The notes beneath the pieces were generated by a model. It saw only the letters and a program-made list of their open reading frames with translations, did no database searches and was not told the origin of the DNA. Below are positions 9,747-19,205 of a stretch of 64,000 nt of DNA, piece after piece. A program made the position numbers and the translations under genes. The first letter of the stretch is position 1, and each line of letters starts with the position of its first letter. Source of the DNA: an uncultured Prevotellaceae bacterium (GTDB lineage Bacteria; Bacteroidota; Bacteroidia; Bacteroidales; Bacteroidaceae); NCBI GenBank assembly GCA_902778255.1, contig CACYXD010000009.1:1-64000 (forward strand), in the 5' to 3' direction.

Positions 9747-9778
9747 CAAAAGTAAGCAATAAATCCGAAATGCGCAAG
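9747..9778 (-). promoter_or_regulatory. Promoter of the pseudokinase operon
   Basis: On the minus strand, TACTTTTG (9747-9754) follows a CTTG-like -33 element (9775-9778) after 20 nt. It sits 25 nt before the ATG at 9721 and supports that start. Confidence 0.55.
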
Positions 9779-9806
9779 TAAAAGCCGTTTTTTTCTGTCT
9801 AATCTG

Positions 9807-9836
9807 TTGTTATATCGGAAGAAAATCGTAACTTTG
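9807..9836 (+). promoter_or_regulatory. Promoter of the aminotransferase gene
   Basis: TTG at 9807-9809, a 19-nt spacer and TAACTTTG at 9829-9836, divergent from the pseudokinase promoter. Confidence 0.65.
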
Positions 9837-9865
9837 CAGGCAATTACAAAAAAGGACATAACAAG

Positions 9866-11071
9866 ATGCCGGAAATATCAGTACGAGGACTGGAGATGCC
9901 AGAATCGCCAATTAGAAAATTGGCTCCATTGGCTGTTGCCGCAAAAAAGCGTGGAACGAAGGTTTATCACTTAAACATTGGCCAGCCTGACCTGCCAACA
10001 CCACAGGTAGGATTGGATGCGCTGAAGCAGATAGACCGTTCTATCTTAGAATATTCTCCATCACAGGGCTATCAGAGTTATCGCGAGAAATTGGTGGGCT
10101 ACTATGCAAAGTACAACATCAATGTCACAGCGGATGATATCATCATCACCAGCGGTGGTTCTGAGGCGGTGCTCTTCGCGTTCTTGTCATGTCTGAATCC
10201 TGGCGACGAGATTATCGTACCAGAGCCTGCCTATGCCAACTACATGGCGTTTGCCATTTCGGCTGGTGCCAAGATTCGTACTATCGCCACAACGATTGAG
10301 GAAGGCTTTTCGCTGCCAAAAGTAGAGAAGTTTGAGGAGCTGATCAACGAGCGCACACGTGCCATCATGATCTGCAACCCCAACAATCCCACGGGCTATC
10401 TCTACACGCGTCGCGAGATGAACCAGATCCGTGACCTCGTAAAGAAATACGACCTGTATCTTTTCTCTGACGAGGTGTATCGCGAATATATCTACACGGG
10501 CTCTCCCTATATCTCTGCCTGCCATCTGGAAGGTATCGAGCAGAACGTGATCCTGATCGACTCCGTATCAAAGCGCTACAGCGAGTGTGGTATCCGTATC
10601 GGCGCACTGATAACAAAGAATAAAGAGGTACGCGCGGCCGTGATGAAGTTCTGTCAGGCACGCCTTTCTCCTCCACTGATTGGTCAGATAGTAGCTGAGG
10701 CATCACTCGATGCACCAGAGGATTACTATCGCGACGTGTATGATGAGTACGTAGAGCGACGTAAGTGCCTGATTGACGGACTGAACCGCATTCCTGGCGT
10801 TTACTCGCCTATCCCCATGGGGGCTTTTTATACTGTTGCCAAGTTGCCAGTCGATGATGCAGAGAAATTCTGTCGTTGGTGCCTGTCGGAATTTGAGTAC
10901 GAGGGACAAACGGTGATGATGGCCCCAGCAGCTGGATTCTACACCACACCAGGCGCTGGCATCAACCAAGTGCGTATAGCCTACGTCTTGAAGAAAGAGG
11001 ATTTGATGAAAGCCCTCGTTGTGCTTCAGAAAGCATTAGAGGCCTATCCGGGAAGAGTCCTTGAGAAGTGA
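9866..11071 (+). CDS. Class I/II PLP-dependent aminotransferase
   Basis: A 401-aa fold-type I aminotransferase of the aspartate aminotransferase superfamily. Seen are the N-terminal L-N-I-G-Q-P-D motif, I-T-S-G-G-S-E-A cofactor phosphate loop, N-P-N-N-P-T-G, S-D-E-V-Y, the PLP-lysine site D-S-V-S-K-R-Y, and the C-terminal substrate arginine context N-Q-V-R-I-A-Y. The amino acid used cannot be decided from sequence; aspartate, alanine or aromatic substrates are all possible. It has its own promoter and is followed after 35 nt by a permease gene, which looks like chance co-transcription. Confidence 0.9.
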   Translation: MPEISVRGLEMPESPIRKLAPLAVAAKKRGTKVYHLNIGQPDLPTPQVGLDALKQIDRSILEYSPSQGYQSYREKLVGYYAKYNINVTADDIIITSGGSEAVLFAFLSCLNPGDEIIVPEPAYANYMAFAISAGAKIRTIATTIEEGFSLPKVEKFEELINERTRAIMICNPNNPTGYLYTRREMNQIRDLVKKYDLYLFSDEVYREYIYTGSPYISACHLEGIEQNVILIDSVSKRYSECGIRIGALITKNKEVRAAVMKFCQARLSPPLIGQIVAEASLDAPEDYYRDVYDEYVERRKCLIDGLNRIPGVYSPIPMGAFYTVAKLPVDDAEKFCRWCLSEFEYEGQTVMMAPAAGFYTTPGAGINQVRIAYVLKKEDLMKALVVLQKALEAYPGRVLEK

Positions 11072-11106
11072 AGAGTGAAAAGTAAAGTATTTGCCACCGC
11101 TTTAGA

Positions 11107-12342
11107 GTGAACTTTCCTTTATTCATAGCCAAAAGAATATATAGCAACAAGGGCGACCACAGAAAAGTGAGCCGCCCTGCTATTCGTATTGCTACCATTG
11201 GGGTGGCTATAGGTCTGGCCGTGATGATTGTCACCGTCTGCGTGGTATTAGGTTTCAAACATACCATCAGCGAGAAGGTGGCTGGCTTCGGAAGTCATAT
11301 TCAGGTGTACAACGTGCAGGCTGCTGGCTATCCTCTCTGTATTGACGACAGCACGCTGCAGGCCTATGAGGCTACCGAGGGGGTGCGACATGCAGAACGA
11401 ATAGCTTTGACACAGGGTATTTTGAAAACGGATGAAGATTTCCTTGGCGTTATATTCAAGGGCATCGCCCAGGAATACGACACTACTTTTCTTAGCCAGA
11501 ACCTGGTAGAGGGCTCGTTGCCACAATTCTCAGATTCAGCCACGAATTATCCGTTGGTCATCTCAAAGAGTATGGCCAACAAACTGCGTGTAAAAACAGG
11601 CGACCGCATCTTTGCATATTTTATTGATACGGACAATGTCAGGGCACGCCGTTTTACCATCTGTGCCCTCTATCAGACCAACATGAAACGGTTTGACGAC
11701 CAGACTTGCCTGACCGACCTTTACGCCACTCAGCGACTGAACGGATGGGACAGTCTGCAATGTACAGGTGCAGAACTGCTGGTTGACGACTTCGAGCAGC
11801 TGAAGCAAACCAACATAAACGTACTGCACACGCTGAAAGGGAAGACTGATCGCGACGGCAACGGCAGCGTAAGCTATGCCATTACAGAGGTTTATCCACA
11901 GGTGTTCTCATGGTTGGAACTACTTGATATCAACGTCTATATCATCCTGGGACTGATGATTGCCGTAGCAGGATTCACAATGATTAGCGGATTGCTTATT
12001 ATCATATTGGAACGCACGCAAATGATAGGACTGATGAAGGCCTTGGGCGCACGCAACAGCTCTATTCGTCACACCTTCCTTTGGTTTGCCGCCTTCATTA
12101 TTGGGCGCGGACTGCTATGGGGAAATGTGGTTGGACTAGGTATTGTTTTGCTGCAGAAATATACTGGCATCATCACGCTGGACGCCCAGACCTACTATGT
12201 GAACGAGGCTCCCATGGAGATTAATATTCCGCTGATTATCCTACTCAACGTGGTCACATTACTAGTCAGCGTTTTCGTGCTCATTGCTCCAAGTTTCCTG
12301 GTGTCGCATATCCATCCAGCACGCTCTATGCATTACGAATAA
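11107..12342 (+). CDS. LolC/LolE-type ABC transporter permease (FtsX domain)
   Basis: A 411-aa inner-membrane protein of the lipoprotein-releasing permease family. One transmembrane helix near residues 28-50 follows the N-terminal F-I-A-K-R-I-Y motif. A periplasmic MacB-like domain spans about 55-270, then three helices form the FtsX domain with G-L-M-K-A-L-G-A. The family extracts outer-membrane lipoproteins with LolD and LolA. No ATPase gene is adjacent, so the partner must be encoded elsewhere. Start is GTG at 11107, which gives the intact N-terminal family motif. Confidence 0.88.
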   Translation: MNFPLFIAKRIYSNKGDHRKVSRPAIRIATIGVAIGLAVMIVTVCVVLGFKHTISEKVAGFGSHIQVYNVQAAGYPLCIDDSTLQAYEATEGVRHAERIALTQGILKTDEDFLGVIFKGIAQEYDTTFLSQNLVEGSLPQFSDSATNYPLVISKSMANKLRVKTGDRIFAYFIDTDNVRARRFTICALYQTNMKRFDDQTCLTDLYATQRLNGWDSLQCTGAELLVDDFEQLKQTNINVLHTLKGKTDRDGNGSVSYAITEVYPQVFSWLELLDINVYIILGLMIAVAGFTMISGLLIIILERTQMIGLMKALGARNSSIRHTFLWFAAFIIGRGLLWGNVVGLGIVLLQKYTGIITLDAQTYYVNEAPMEINIPLIILLNVVTLLVSVFVLIAPSFLVSHIHPARSMHYE

Positions 12343-12412
12343 GCCTAAAGTCCACGCATATTCGCCATTTTTTCCATAATTACATTTTACGCATAAAAAA
12401 CTGCACTTTTTT

Positions 12413-12444
12413 TTTGGAAATGTGCAAAAAACAGCGTATCTTTG
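12413..12444 (+). promoter_or_regulatory. Promoter of the tandem acyl-CoA ligase genes
   Basis: TTTG at 12413-12416, a 20-nt spacer and TATCTTTG at 12437-12444. The start codon is 23 nt further on. Confidence 0.7.
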
Positions 12445-12467
12445 CACAATAATTTGAAATTTGTGCA

Positions 12468-14123
12468 ATGGATTCGAATATAAGCTTTAATAAGTATGTT
12501 TACGATGCCATTATCAAAAACTGGGATGCCGATGCCCTGACAGACTATCAGGGAGCCACGCTTCAGTTTCACGATGTAGCCCGTAAAATTGAAAAACTTC
12601 ACATTGTTTTTGAGAACTGCGGTATAGAGAAAGGTGACAAGATTGCCATCTGTGGTCGTAACTCTGCCCACTGGGCCGTTACTTATTTGGCCATACTGAC
12701 CTATGGAGCCGTAGCAGTACCCATTCTTCACGAGTTTAATGCCGAACAGATTCATAATATCGTCAACCATTCAGGTTCCAAAGCTCTCTTTGTAGGCGAC
12801 TTTGTTGCTAAAGAGATAGACCCAGATCAGATGCCCGATCTTGAAGGCATCGTGTTCCTTCCTGATTTCTCGCTGATGGTATCACGATCTGAGAAGTTGA
12901 CTTACGCACGCGAACATCTTAATATGATGTTTGGCGAAAAGTATCCAAAGGCATTCAGACAAGAGCACGTACACTATCATGAAGACTCACCCGATGAGTT
13001 GGCGCTGATCAACTATACCAGCGGAACGACAGGCTTCTCGAAAGGTGTGATGCTTCCCTATCGCGCCATCATGGGTAACCTTACATTCTGTCTGCGTCAT
13101 CTGGGTTCAAAAGTTAAGGCTGGCGACCCCTTGCTCGACATTCTGCCTATGGCTCATATGTATGGACTTGCCATTGAGTTTATCTTCGGCTTCTGTAATG
13201 GTTGTCACCTATTCTTCCTCAACCGTTTGCCGTCACCAACACTGATTGCAAAAGCTTTCACAGAGGTACGTCCTACGCTGGTAGTATCAGTACCACTGAT
13301 TATCGAGAAGATTATCCGTAAGAAGGTGTTCCCCATCATACAGACCAACAGGATGAAACTGTTGTTGGCAATGCCTATCGTCTCATCAAAGGTGAAGACA
13401 CGTATCTGTCAGCAAGTGTACGAGGCTTTTGGCGGACGTGCCTACGAAGTCATCGTGGGTGGTGCGCCTTTGTCAAAAGAGGTGGAGCAATTCCTGATGA
13501 GCATCGGTTTCCCCATTACTGTGGGCTATGGAGCCACAGAGTGTGCACCTCTTATCAGTTATCGCGACTACAAGGAGTTTGCGGCCAGCTCATGCGGATG
13601 TCCTGTAGATAATATGGAGGTACGTATTCTGAGCGATGATCCACAGAACATTCCTGGCGAGATCGTCACTCGCGGTATGCATGTGATGCTGGGCTACTAT
13701 AAGAACGAGGAAGCTACACATCAAGCGATTGACAAGGACGGCTGGTATCACACTGGCGATCTGGGCACGATGGACGAGAAGCAGAACATCTTCATCCGCG
13801 GACGTATCAAGAACATGCTACTGGGTGCCAGCGGACAGAATATATATCCGGAGGAGATTGAGGACAAATTGAACTCTATGCCGATGATTTCTGAGAGCCT
13901 CGTTGTGCAGGATGGCGACAAACTGGTAGCACTGGTCTATCCCGATCAGGACGAGGTGGTGAATTTCTCACAAGAAGAGTTGGAAGCCGTGATGGATCAG
14001 AACCGCGAGAACCTAAACGCAACGTTACCCGCTTACAGTCGTATAAGCCGCATCGTACTGCGTGATGAGGAATTCCAAAAGACGCCAAAGAAGAGTATTA
14101 AACGTTACCTTTATCAAGCATAA
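12468..14123 (+). CDS. AMP-forming acyl-CoA ligase, paralog 1
   Basis: A 551-aa ANL-superfamily enzyme, probably a long-chain fatty acid-CoA ligase that activates fatty acids through an acyl-adenylate. Motifs in order: the AMP-binding loop Y-T-S-G-T-T-G-F-S-K-G (about 182-192), G-Y-G-A-T-E (about 355-360), Y-H-T-G-D-L-G (about 425-431), the hinge G-R-I-K-N-M, and the C-terminal catalytic lysine context T-P-K-K-S-I-K-R-Y. No signal peptide is seen. The next gene, 14 nt downstream, is a close full-length paralog. Substrate chain length is undetermined; use in phospholipid or exogenous fatty acid metabolism is inferred. Confidence 0.9.
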   Translation: MDSNISFNKYVYDAIIKNWDADALTDYQGATLQFHDVARKIEKLHIVFENCGIEKGDKIAICGRNSAHWAVTYLAILTYGAVAVPILHEFNAEQIHNIVNHSGSKALFVGDFVAKEIDPDQMPDLEGIVFLPDFSLMVSRSEKLTYAREHLNMMFGEKYPKAFRQEHVHYHEDSPDELALINYTSGTTGFSKGVMLPYRAIMGNLTFCLRHLGSKVKAGDPLLDILPMAHMYGLAIEFIFGFCNGCHLFFLNRLPSPTLIAKAFTEVRPTLVVSVPLIIEKIIRKKVFPIIQTNRMKLLLAMPIVSSKVKTRICQQVYEAFGGRAYEVIVGGAPLSKEVEQFLMSIGFPITVGYGATECAPLISYRDYKEFAASSCGCPVDNMEVRILSDDPQNIPGEIVTRGMHVMLGYYKNEEATHQAIDKDGWYHTGDLGTMDEKQNIFIRGRIKNMLLGASGQNIYPEEIEDKLNSMPMISESLVVQDGDKLVALVYPDQDEVVNFSQEELEAVMDQNRENLNATLPAYSRISRIVLRDEEFQKTPKKSIKRYLYQA

Positions 14124-14137
14124 AATAAATCTAAATT

Positions 14138-15799
14138 ATGGAAACAATACCAAGTTTTAATAAACTAATACAGGACAGCATCATTGCCAACTGGGATGCT
14201 GACGCGCTGACCGACTATAAGGGACAGACATTGCAGTTCCACGACGTAGCAAGAAAAATTGAGAAGGTGCACATCCTTTTCGAAAACTCAGGCGTACAGA
14301 AGGGTGACAAGATTGCGCTTTGCGGACGAAACAGCAGCCAGTGGGCTGTGGCATTCATCGCCACGCTGACCTATGGAGCTGTGGCTGTACCCATTCTGCA
14401 TGAGTTCATGCCTGAGCAGATACATAATATCGTAAACCATTCTGATGCCAAGTTGCTCTTCGCTGGCGATCATGTAGCTGGAACGATAGACCCAGAACAG
14501 ATGCCACATCTGGAAGGTATCATCCGCAACACAGACTATTCACTCCTTATTTCACGTTCAGAGAAACTCACGTATGCACGCGAGAACCTGAATGCGCTCT
14601 ACGGACAGAAATTTCCTAAGTATTTCCGCCAGGAACACATCAACTACTATATAGAGCAGAGTCCAGACGAACTGGCACTTATCAACTATACAAGTGGTAC
14701 TACGGGATTCTCTAAGGGTGTGATGATTCCTTATCGTGCTTTGTGGTCGAACTATGACTTCGCCTGCAACGTACTGGGCACCACCATCAAGAAGGGTGAC
14801 AAGATTATCTCTATCCTGCCAATGGCCCACATGTATGGTATGGCCTTCGAATTTATCTTCGAATTCCTGCACGGCTGCCACGTATATTACCTGAACCGCA
14901 CGCCGTCGCCTGCCATCATCGCCCAGGCCTTTGCAGAGGTAAGACCACGCATCATCATTGCCGTGCCTCTGGTTATCGAGAAGATTATCCGCAAGAAGGT
15001 ATTCCCCAAGATCCAGAACAACCGTATGCGCCTACTCCTGCAGATGCCTATCATCTCTGCAAAGGTACGCGAAATGATTTGTCAGGAGGTACGCAAGGCC
15101 TTTGGCGATAATTTCTATGAGATTATCATTGGCGGCGCTGCCTTCAATCAGGAGGTAGAACAATTCATGCATCGCATCAACTTCCCCTATACCGTGGGAT
15201 ATGGTGCCACCGAGTGCGCCCCCATCATCTGTTATAGCGACTGGCATTCCTTTGTACCAGGCTCTTGCGGACGCGCCGTTGTACATATGGAGGTCAAGAT
15301 CGATTCACCCGACCCAGCAACCATTCCTGGCGAAATCCTCACACGCGGACTCAACGTGATGCTGGGCTATTACAAGAATGAGGAGGCTACAGCTGAAACT
15401 ATCGACAAGGACGGATGGTACCACACTGGCGACCTTGGAACAATGGATGCAGAAGGCAATGTCTTCATCAACGGACGCTCAAAGAATATGCTACTGGGAC
15501 CTAACGGACAGAATATCTATCCTGAGGAAATCGAGGATAAACTCAACTCTATGGCAATGGTGGTAGAGAGTATCGTGGTACAGCGCGACAACAAGCTGGT
15601 GGCACTTATACACCCTGACTTGGACGAAGCTCAGACGCTCAATTTCACCAAGGAAGACCTCGAAGGCATTATGGAGCAAAACCGCGAAACCCTGAATCAA
15701 CAGTTGCCTGCCTACGAGAAAATTGCCGAGGTGGAAATCCGTGAGGAAGAGTTTGAAAAGACACCAAAGAAGAGTATCAAACGCTATCTGTATAAGTAA
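14138..15799 (+). CDS. AMP-forming acyl-CoA ligase, paralog 2
   Basis: This 553-aa paralog aligns end to end with the preceding ligase, including the N-terminal A-N-W-D-A-D-A-L-T-D-Y opening and the T-P-K-K-S-I-K-R-Y-L-Y ending. All adenylation motifs are intact (Y-T-S-G-T-T-G-F-S-K-G, G-Y-G-A-T-E, Y-H-T-G-D-L-G), so both copies should be active. The 14-nt gap implies co-translation from one mRNA. The two differ most in the middle region that normally lines the acyl tunnel, which suggests different substrates, but that is inference. Confidence 0.9.
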   Translation: METIPSFNKLIQDSIIANWDADALTDYKGQTLQFHDVARKIEKVHILFENSGVQKGDKIALCGRNSSQWAVAFIATLTYGAVAVPILHEFMPEQIHNIVNHSDAKLLFAGDHVAGTIDPEQMPHLEGIIRNTDYSLLISRSEKLTYARENLNALYGQKFPKYFRQEHINYYIEQSPDELALINYTSGTTGFSKGVMIPYRALWSNYDFACNVLGTTIKKGDKIISILPMAHMYGMAFEFIFEFLHGCHVYYLNRTPSPAIIAQAFAEVRPRIIIAVPLVIEKIIRKKVFPKIQNNRMRLLLQMPIISAKVREMICQEVRKAFGDNFYEIIIGGAAFNQEVEQFMHRINFPYTVGYGATECAPIICYSDWHSFVPGSCGRAVVHMEVKIDSPDPATIPGEILTRGLNVMLGYYKNEEATAETIDKDGWYHTGDLGTMDAEGNVFINGRSKNMLLGPNGQNIYPEEIEDKLNSMAMVVESIVVQRDNKLVALIHPDLDEAQTLNFTKEDLEGIMEQNRETLNQQLPAYEKIAEVEIREEEFEKTPKKSIKRYLYK

Positions 15800-15844
15800 G
15801 CCAACAACTTTTCACTGAAAAATAACAACTGTTTGCTTAAAAAG

Positions 15845-15878
15845 TTTGGTCATAACTCAAAAAAAATGGCTAACTTTG
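15845..15878 (+). promoter_or_regulatory. Promoter of the small secreted protein/beta-helix pair
   Basis: TAACTTTG at 15871-15878 with TTTG at 15845-15848. The 22-nt spacer is slightly long, so the -33 assignment is tentative. Confidence 0.55.
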
Positions 15879-15923
15879 CAGGCAAACAGTTTTTGTATTG
15901 ACTATAATAAAATAATGACAAAT

Positions 15924-16325
15924 ATGAAAAGATTGGTTCTTGCAGGCCTGATAATGATTGGCGCACTTCAGGTGCAGGCCTACGATTATTCCTATCTAGC
16001 ATTCCAGAATGCAGAGGGAGCAACAACTTTCATGGCTATAGAGCAACTTAACATCACCATTTCTGATGGCAAACTCATTGTCACGAATACAGATGGCAGC
16101 CAGACATTCCAACTTACTGACCTCAGTAAGATGTTTTTCACTCAAACTGCCGACCTCACTGGTATCAGTAACACAGAGACCGTGAACGAAACTGTGGAGG
16201 TATTCACCACAGGCGGTTTGTCATTGGGAAAATTTCAGGATATCAATACGGCAAAGGTATCGCTGAAACCAGGTCTCTATATTATGAAAAGTAAGTCAAA
16301 GACTACAAAAATAGCAGTAAGATGA
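15924..16325 (+). CDS. Small secreted protein of unknown function
   Basis: About 133 aa, starting at MKRLVLAG (an ATG nine bases upstream is equally possible), with a signal peptide ending after V-Q-A. The mature part contains a D-G-S-Q-T-F-Q-L-T-D-L-S-K-M-F-F stretch resembling the D-I-S-K-M-Y-V stretch near the N-terminus of the next protein. It ends in a short tail with G-L-Y-I, like the other secreted proteins of this window. Its last codon overlaps the next start (ATGA), indicating translational coupling. I do not recognise a family. The similarity suggests both proteins share an N-terminal domain type and act together at the cell surface. Confidence 0.7.
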   Translation: MKRLVLAGLIMIGALQVQAYDYSYLAFQNAEGATTFMAIEQLNITISDGKLIVTNTDGSQTFQLTDLSKMFFTQTADLTGISNTETVNETVEVFTTGGLSLGKFQDINTAKVSLKPGLYIMKSKSKTTKIAVR

Positions 16326-18493
16326 AAAAGATATATAGCCTACTCATTGGCCTTATGCTGACAATAGCAGCACAGGCTCAGACCTTGAATGTCGTAATAG
16401 GCGATGTCACTTATCAGTATCCTGCTTCACAGGCAGGCCTGATGAACTACAGCGATGGCACCACCTTAACCATCTTGGACAAGACGTTCTCCGTCAGCGA
16501 CATTTCAAAGATGTATGTTGATGCATCAGAGGTTGAAGCAAATAGTGTCAACATATCTTATAATGGTACGTCAGCCAAAGTTTCTATCGCAGGTAACATT
16601 GCATCCTACGTCAATGCCTCCGTCAGCGGTGCCCACATTAGCATCAGCCAGACAAACACGGCAGATATCGATGGCGATGAGATCACCTACATTCTTAGTG
16701 GCACCACCAACGATGGATCGCTAAGCCTCGATGGCTCCTATAAATGCACTATTCAACTGGCTGGTCTCACACTGACTAACCCAAGTGGTGCTGCTATCAA
16801 CATTACGAATAAAAAACGCATCCAGATCAGCGTCAAGAAAGACACGGAGAACACTCTTACTGATGGAGCCAACGGGTCACAAAAAGGATGTATCTATAGT
16901 AAAGGACAGCTACAGATGCAAGGCAACGGTATACTGAATGTAACTGGCAACACAGCACATGCTATCAAAAGTGGTGACTACGTTAGTGTGAAGAATTTGA
17001 CACTCAACATTCTTGGTGCAGTAAAGGATGGAATTTCCTGCAACAAGTTTTTTCAGATGAAAAGCGGAAATGTAACGATTAAAGCCGTGGGCGATGATGG
17101 TATACAAGCCGAGTTAGAGTCCGACGACACCACAACATCTGAGACCGATGGCCACGAAGACGAGAATTCAGGCAACCTATATATTGAAGATGGCACACTC
17201 ACAATTAGCGTTCCTACAACTGCAGCAGGAGGCAAATGTCTGAAAGCTGAAGGTCTGGCACGTATCGACGGAGGTACTATAACGCTGAATGCAGCAGGAA
17301 AGGTAGACACAAGCGATAGTACAGATCCTTCCTATTCTGCGGCTATCAAAGGAACAAATGTCATCATCAATGACGGAACAGTAGGCATCACAGTTACAGG
17401 TACTGCTGGACGTGGTATTTCTGCTGATAATACAATTACCACTAATGGTGGCACCCTCAATATTACCAACAGCGCTACTCCCACCACTATCAGTAGCGAC
17501 GTGAAAGGAGCCAAAGGACTTAAAGCCCTCAACATAGCACTTAATGCCGGCACCATCACCATCAACATGAGTGGTAATGCTGCTAAGGCTATACGCTGCG
17601 GTGACGGCACGCAATCCTCCAGCGGCGGAGGCATGGGGCCTATGGGCGGTGGAACGAAATGGACCAATGTTACTGGTTCTTATACCCAGGGAAAGAGTGA
17701 CGGCACAGGTCCTACCCTCACGGTCAACAGCACAGGCAGCGCCTATAGTTCTTCTTCTGCCAAGGCCATCAAGGCAATATGCGCAGTCGTCATCTATGGC
17801 GGACAAACAGAGGTATATACAAAATCAAGCGGTGCAGAAGGACTGGAATCGAAGACCAGTGTTGACATTCAAGGCGGCAAGCACTATTTCCAGTGCTACG
17901 ACGACTGCATCAACTCAGCAGGAAAGATTATGTTCAACGGAGGTGTCACCGTATGCTACTCTAACGGAAACGATGCTGTTGACTCCAATGCTGGTACAAC
18001 TGGGGCTATCACGATAGGCAATGGTGTCGTCTTTGCCTACACCACCAAAGGAGCACCTGAGGAAGGTCTCGACTGCGACAATAACTCATACATTCAGATT
18101 ACAGGAACAGGCATAGGCATCAGCGCAGGAGCCAATCAAGGTGGTGGCGGCGGTGGCGGACGTCCTGGTCCCGGTGGTAACACCTCAAGTGGCAACACCA
18201 TCTCAAATGCTGCTCAGGGCTATGCTTTCGTCACCAGCACGATTAGCTATCAGGCCAATCGATATTACACTTTGGCAGATGCTTCTAGCAACAACCTCGT
18301 GACCTACAGCTTTGCCGCTTCTTGCAGTAGCAGTCTGGCACTTTTCACAGCCAAAGGCATGACGAAAGGATCATCATACAACGTAAAGTATAGCACCACT
18401 AAGCCAACCGACGCAACAACAGAATGGCATGGCCTTTACTTAGGATCTACCCATCAGGGAACAACAAGTGTTACTACATTTACTGCACAATAA
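16322..18493 (+). CDS. Secreted Cthe_2159-type carbohydrate-binding beta-helix protein
   Basis: A 723-aa exported protein with a signal peptide ending near residue 19 (A-Q-A). Residues about 100-610 consist of repeats such as I-T-N-K-K-R-I-Q-I-S-V, G-D-D-G-I-Q-A-E and A-A-I-K-G-T-N-V that form a right-handed parallel beta-helix. They match the Cthe_2159 family, whose founder binds polygalacturonic acid and cellulose in a calcium-dependent way. Gly-rich loops occur at about 437-445 and 608-625. Acid-pectin binding would fit the pectin locus 20 kb away, but that link is inferred. It is translationally coupled to the preceding small gene and followed by a strong bidirectional terminator. Confidence 0.8.
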   Translation: MKKIYSLLIGLMLTIAAQAQTLNVVIGDVTYQYPASQAGLMNYSDGTTLTILDKTFSVSDISKMYVDASEVEANSVNISYNGTSAKVSIAGNIASYVNASVSGAHISISQTNTADIDGDEITYILSGTTNDGSLSLDGSYKCTIQLAGLTLTNPSGAAINITNKKRIQISVKKDTENTLTDGANGSQKGCIYSKGQLQMQGNGILNVTGNTAHAIKSGDYVSVKNLTLNILGAVKDGISCNKFFQMKSGNVTIKAVGDDGIQAELESDDTTTSETDGHEDENSGNLYIEDGTLTISVPTTAAGGKCLKAEGLARIDGGTITLNAAGKVDTSDSTDPSYSAAIKGTNVIINDGTVGITVTGTAGRGISADNTITTNGGTLNITNSATPTTISSDVKGAKGLKALNIALNAGTITINMSGNAAKAIRCGDGTQSSSGGGMGPMGGGTKWTNVTGSYTQGKSDGTGPTLTVNSTGSAYSSSSAKAIKAICAVVIYGGQTEVYTKSSGAEGLESKTSVDIQGGKHYFQCYDDCINSAGKIMFNGGVTVCYSNGNDAVDSNAGTTGAITIGNGVVFAYTTKGAPEEGLDCDNNSYIQITGTGIGISAGANQGGGGGGGRPGPGGNTSSGNTISNAAQGYAFVTSTISYQANRYYTLADASSNNLVTYSFAASCSSSLALFTAKGMTKGSSYNVKYSTTKPTDATTEWHGLYLGSTHQGTTSVTTFTAQ

Positions 18494-18521
18494 AATCCGA
18501 TTCCTAACACCTATAAAGCAC

Positions 18522-18557
18522 AGAGGCTCTGCATCTTTCAACAGATACAGAGCCTCT
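18522..18557. terminator. Bidirectional terminator between convergent genes
   Basis: A perfect 10-bp stem (18522-18531 with 18548-18557) continues inward with ATCT/AGAT. It lies between the convergent beta-helix and Crp/Fnr genes. Confidence 0.8.
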
Positions 18558-18574
18558 CTTATGTTTTACCTCTA

Positions 18575-19174
18575 TTAGGAGTTCAAAAGAACTGCGGTAC
18601 GTACACGACTTAGCGTTTCAGGTGTCATCTGCAAATAACTTGCCACATAGACCAAAGGTGCACGCAAAACCAACTGAGGAGAATTCTTTACTAACTTCTG
18701 ATAACGGTCTTGCGCACTTTCAAAACGCAACATATCAGCACGCTGTTGGCTGATAATCAACGACTCCTCTAAGATCTTTCGATACAGAATCTGAATATTC
18801 ACGCTACGCATAGCTACAGCTTCCAGATCTTTCTTTGGCATCGCATATATAATGGTAGGCTCAACAGCTTGAATTACCTGAGTTGAAGGCTTTTCCTTAA
18901 ACAGACTTTCAATGCTCATCATTATAGTATTCTCTGTTGCCATATATTCAGTCAACTCCTTGCCATTTTTGAAATAATATTGTCGCGCCAAACCCTTCAC
19001 GACCCAATATATATGTTCGCACGTTTCACCTTCGCCAAGAATTATCTCGTTCTTGGCAAATTTCATTGGCACAAGGACACTCTCCAAGATATCAAGTTCC
19101 TCGTGTGTCATTGTACTATATCTGCGGGCCAGTTCGCGGGCCACATCGCGTGGGGTTAAACTTAGGGTTAGCAT
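18575..19174 (-). CDS. Crp/Fnr family transcriptional regulator
   Basis: A 199-aa regulator with an N-terminal cyclic-nucleotide-binding-like domain (about residues 30-130, with I-I-L-G-E-G-E-T and the Y-Y-F-K-N-G-K-E-L-T-E-Y segment). The C-terminal helix-turn-helix is L-V-Y-V-A-S-Y-L-Q-M-T-P-E-T-L-S-R-V. No Cys cluster for an Fe-S centre is visible, so an oxygen-sensing Fnr is unlikely. The ligand and targets are unknown. It starts 31 nt after the lepA stop and may be co-transcribed with lepA. Confidence 0.88.
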   Translation of the reverse strand: MLTLSLTPRDVARELARRYSTMTHEELDILESVLVPMKFAKNEIILGEGETCEHIYWVVKGLARQYYFKNGKELTEYMATENTIMMSIESLFKEKPSTQVIQAVEPTIIYAMPKKDLEAVAMRSVNIQILYRKILEESLIISQQRADMLRFESAQDRYQKLVKNSPQLVLRAPLVYVASYLQMTPETLSRVRTAVLLNS

Positions 19175-19205
19175 AGTAATTGCTTTATTGTGTTAGTAGA
19201 AAAAA

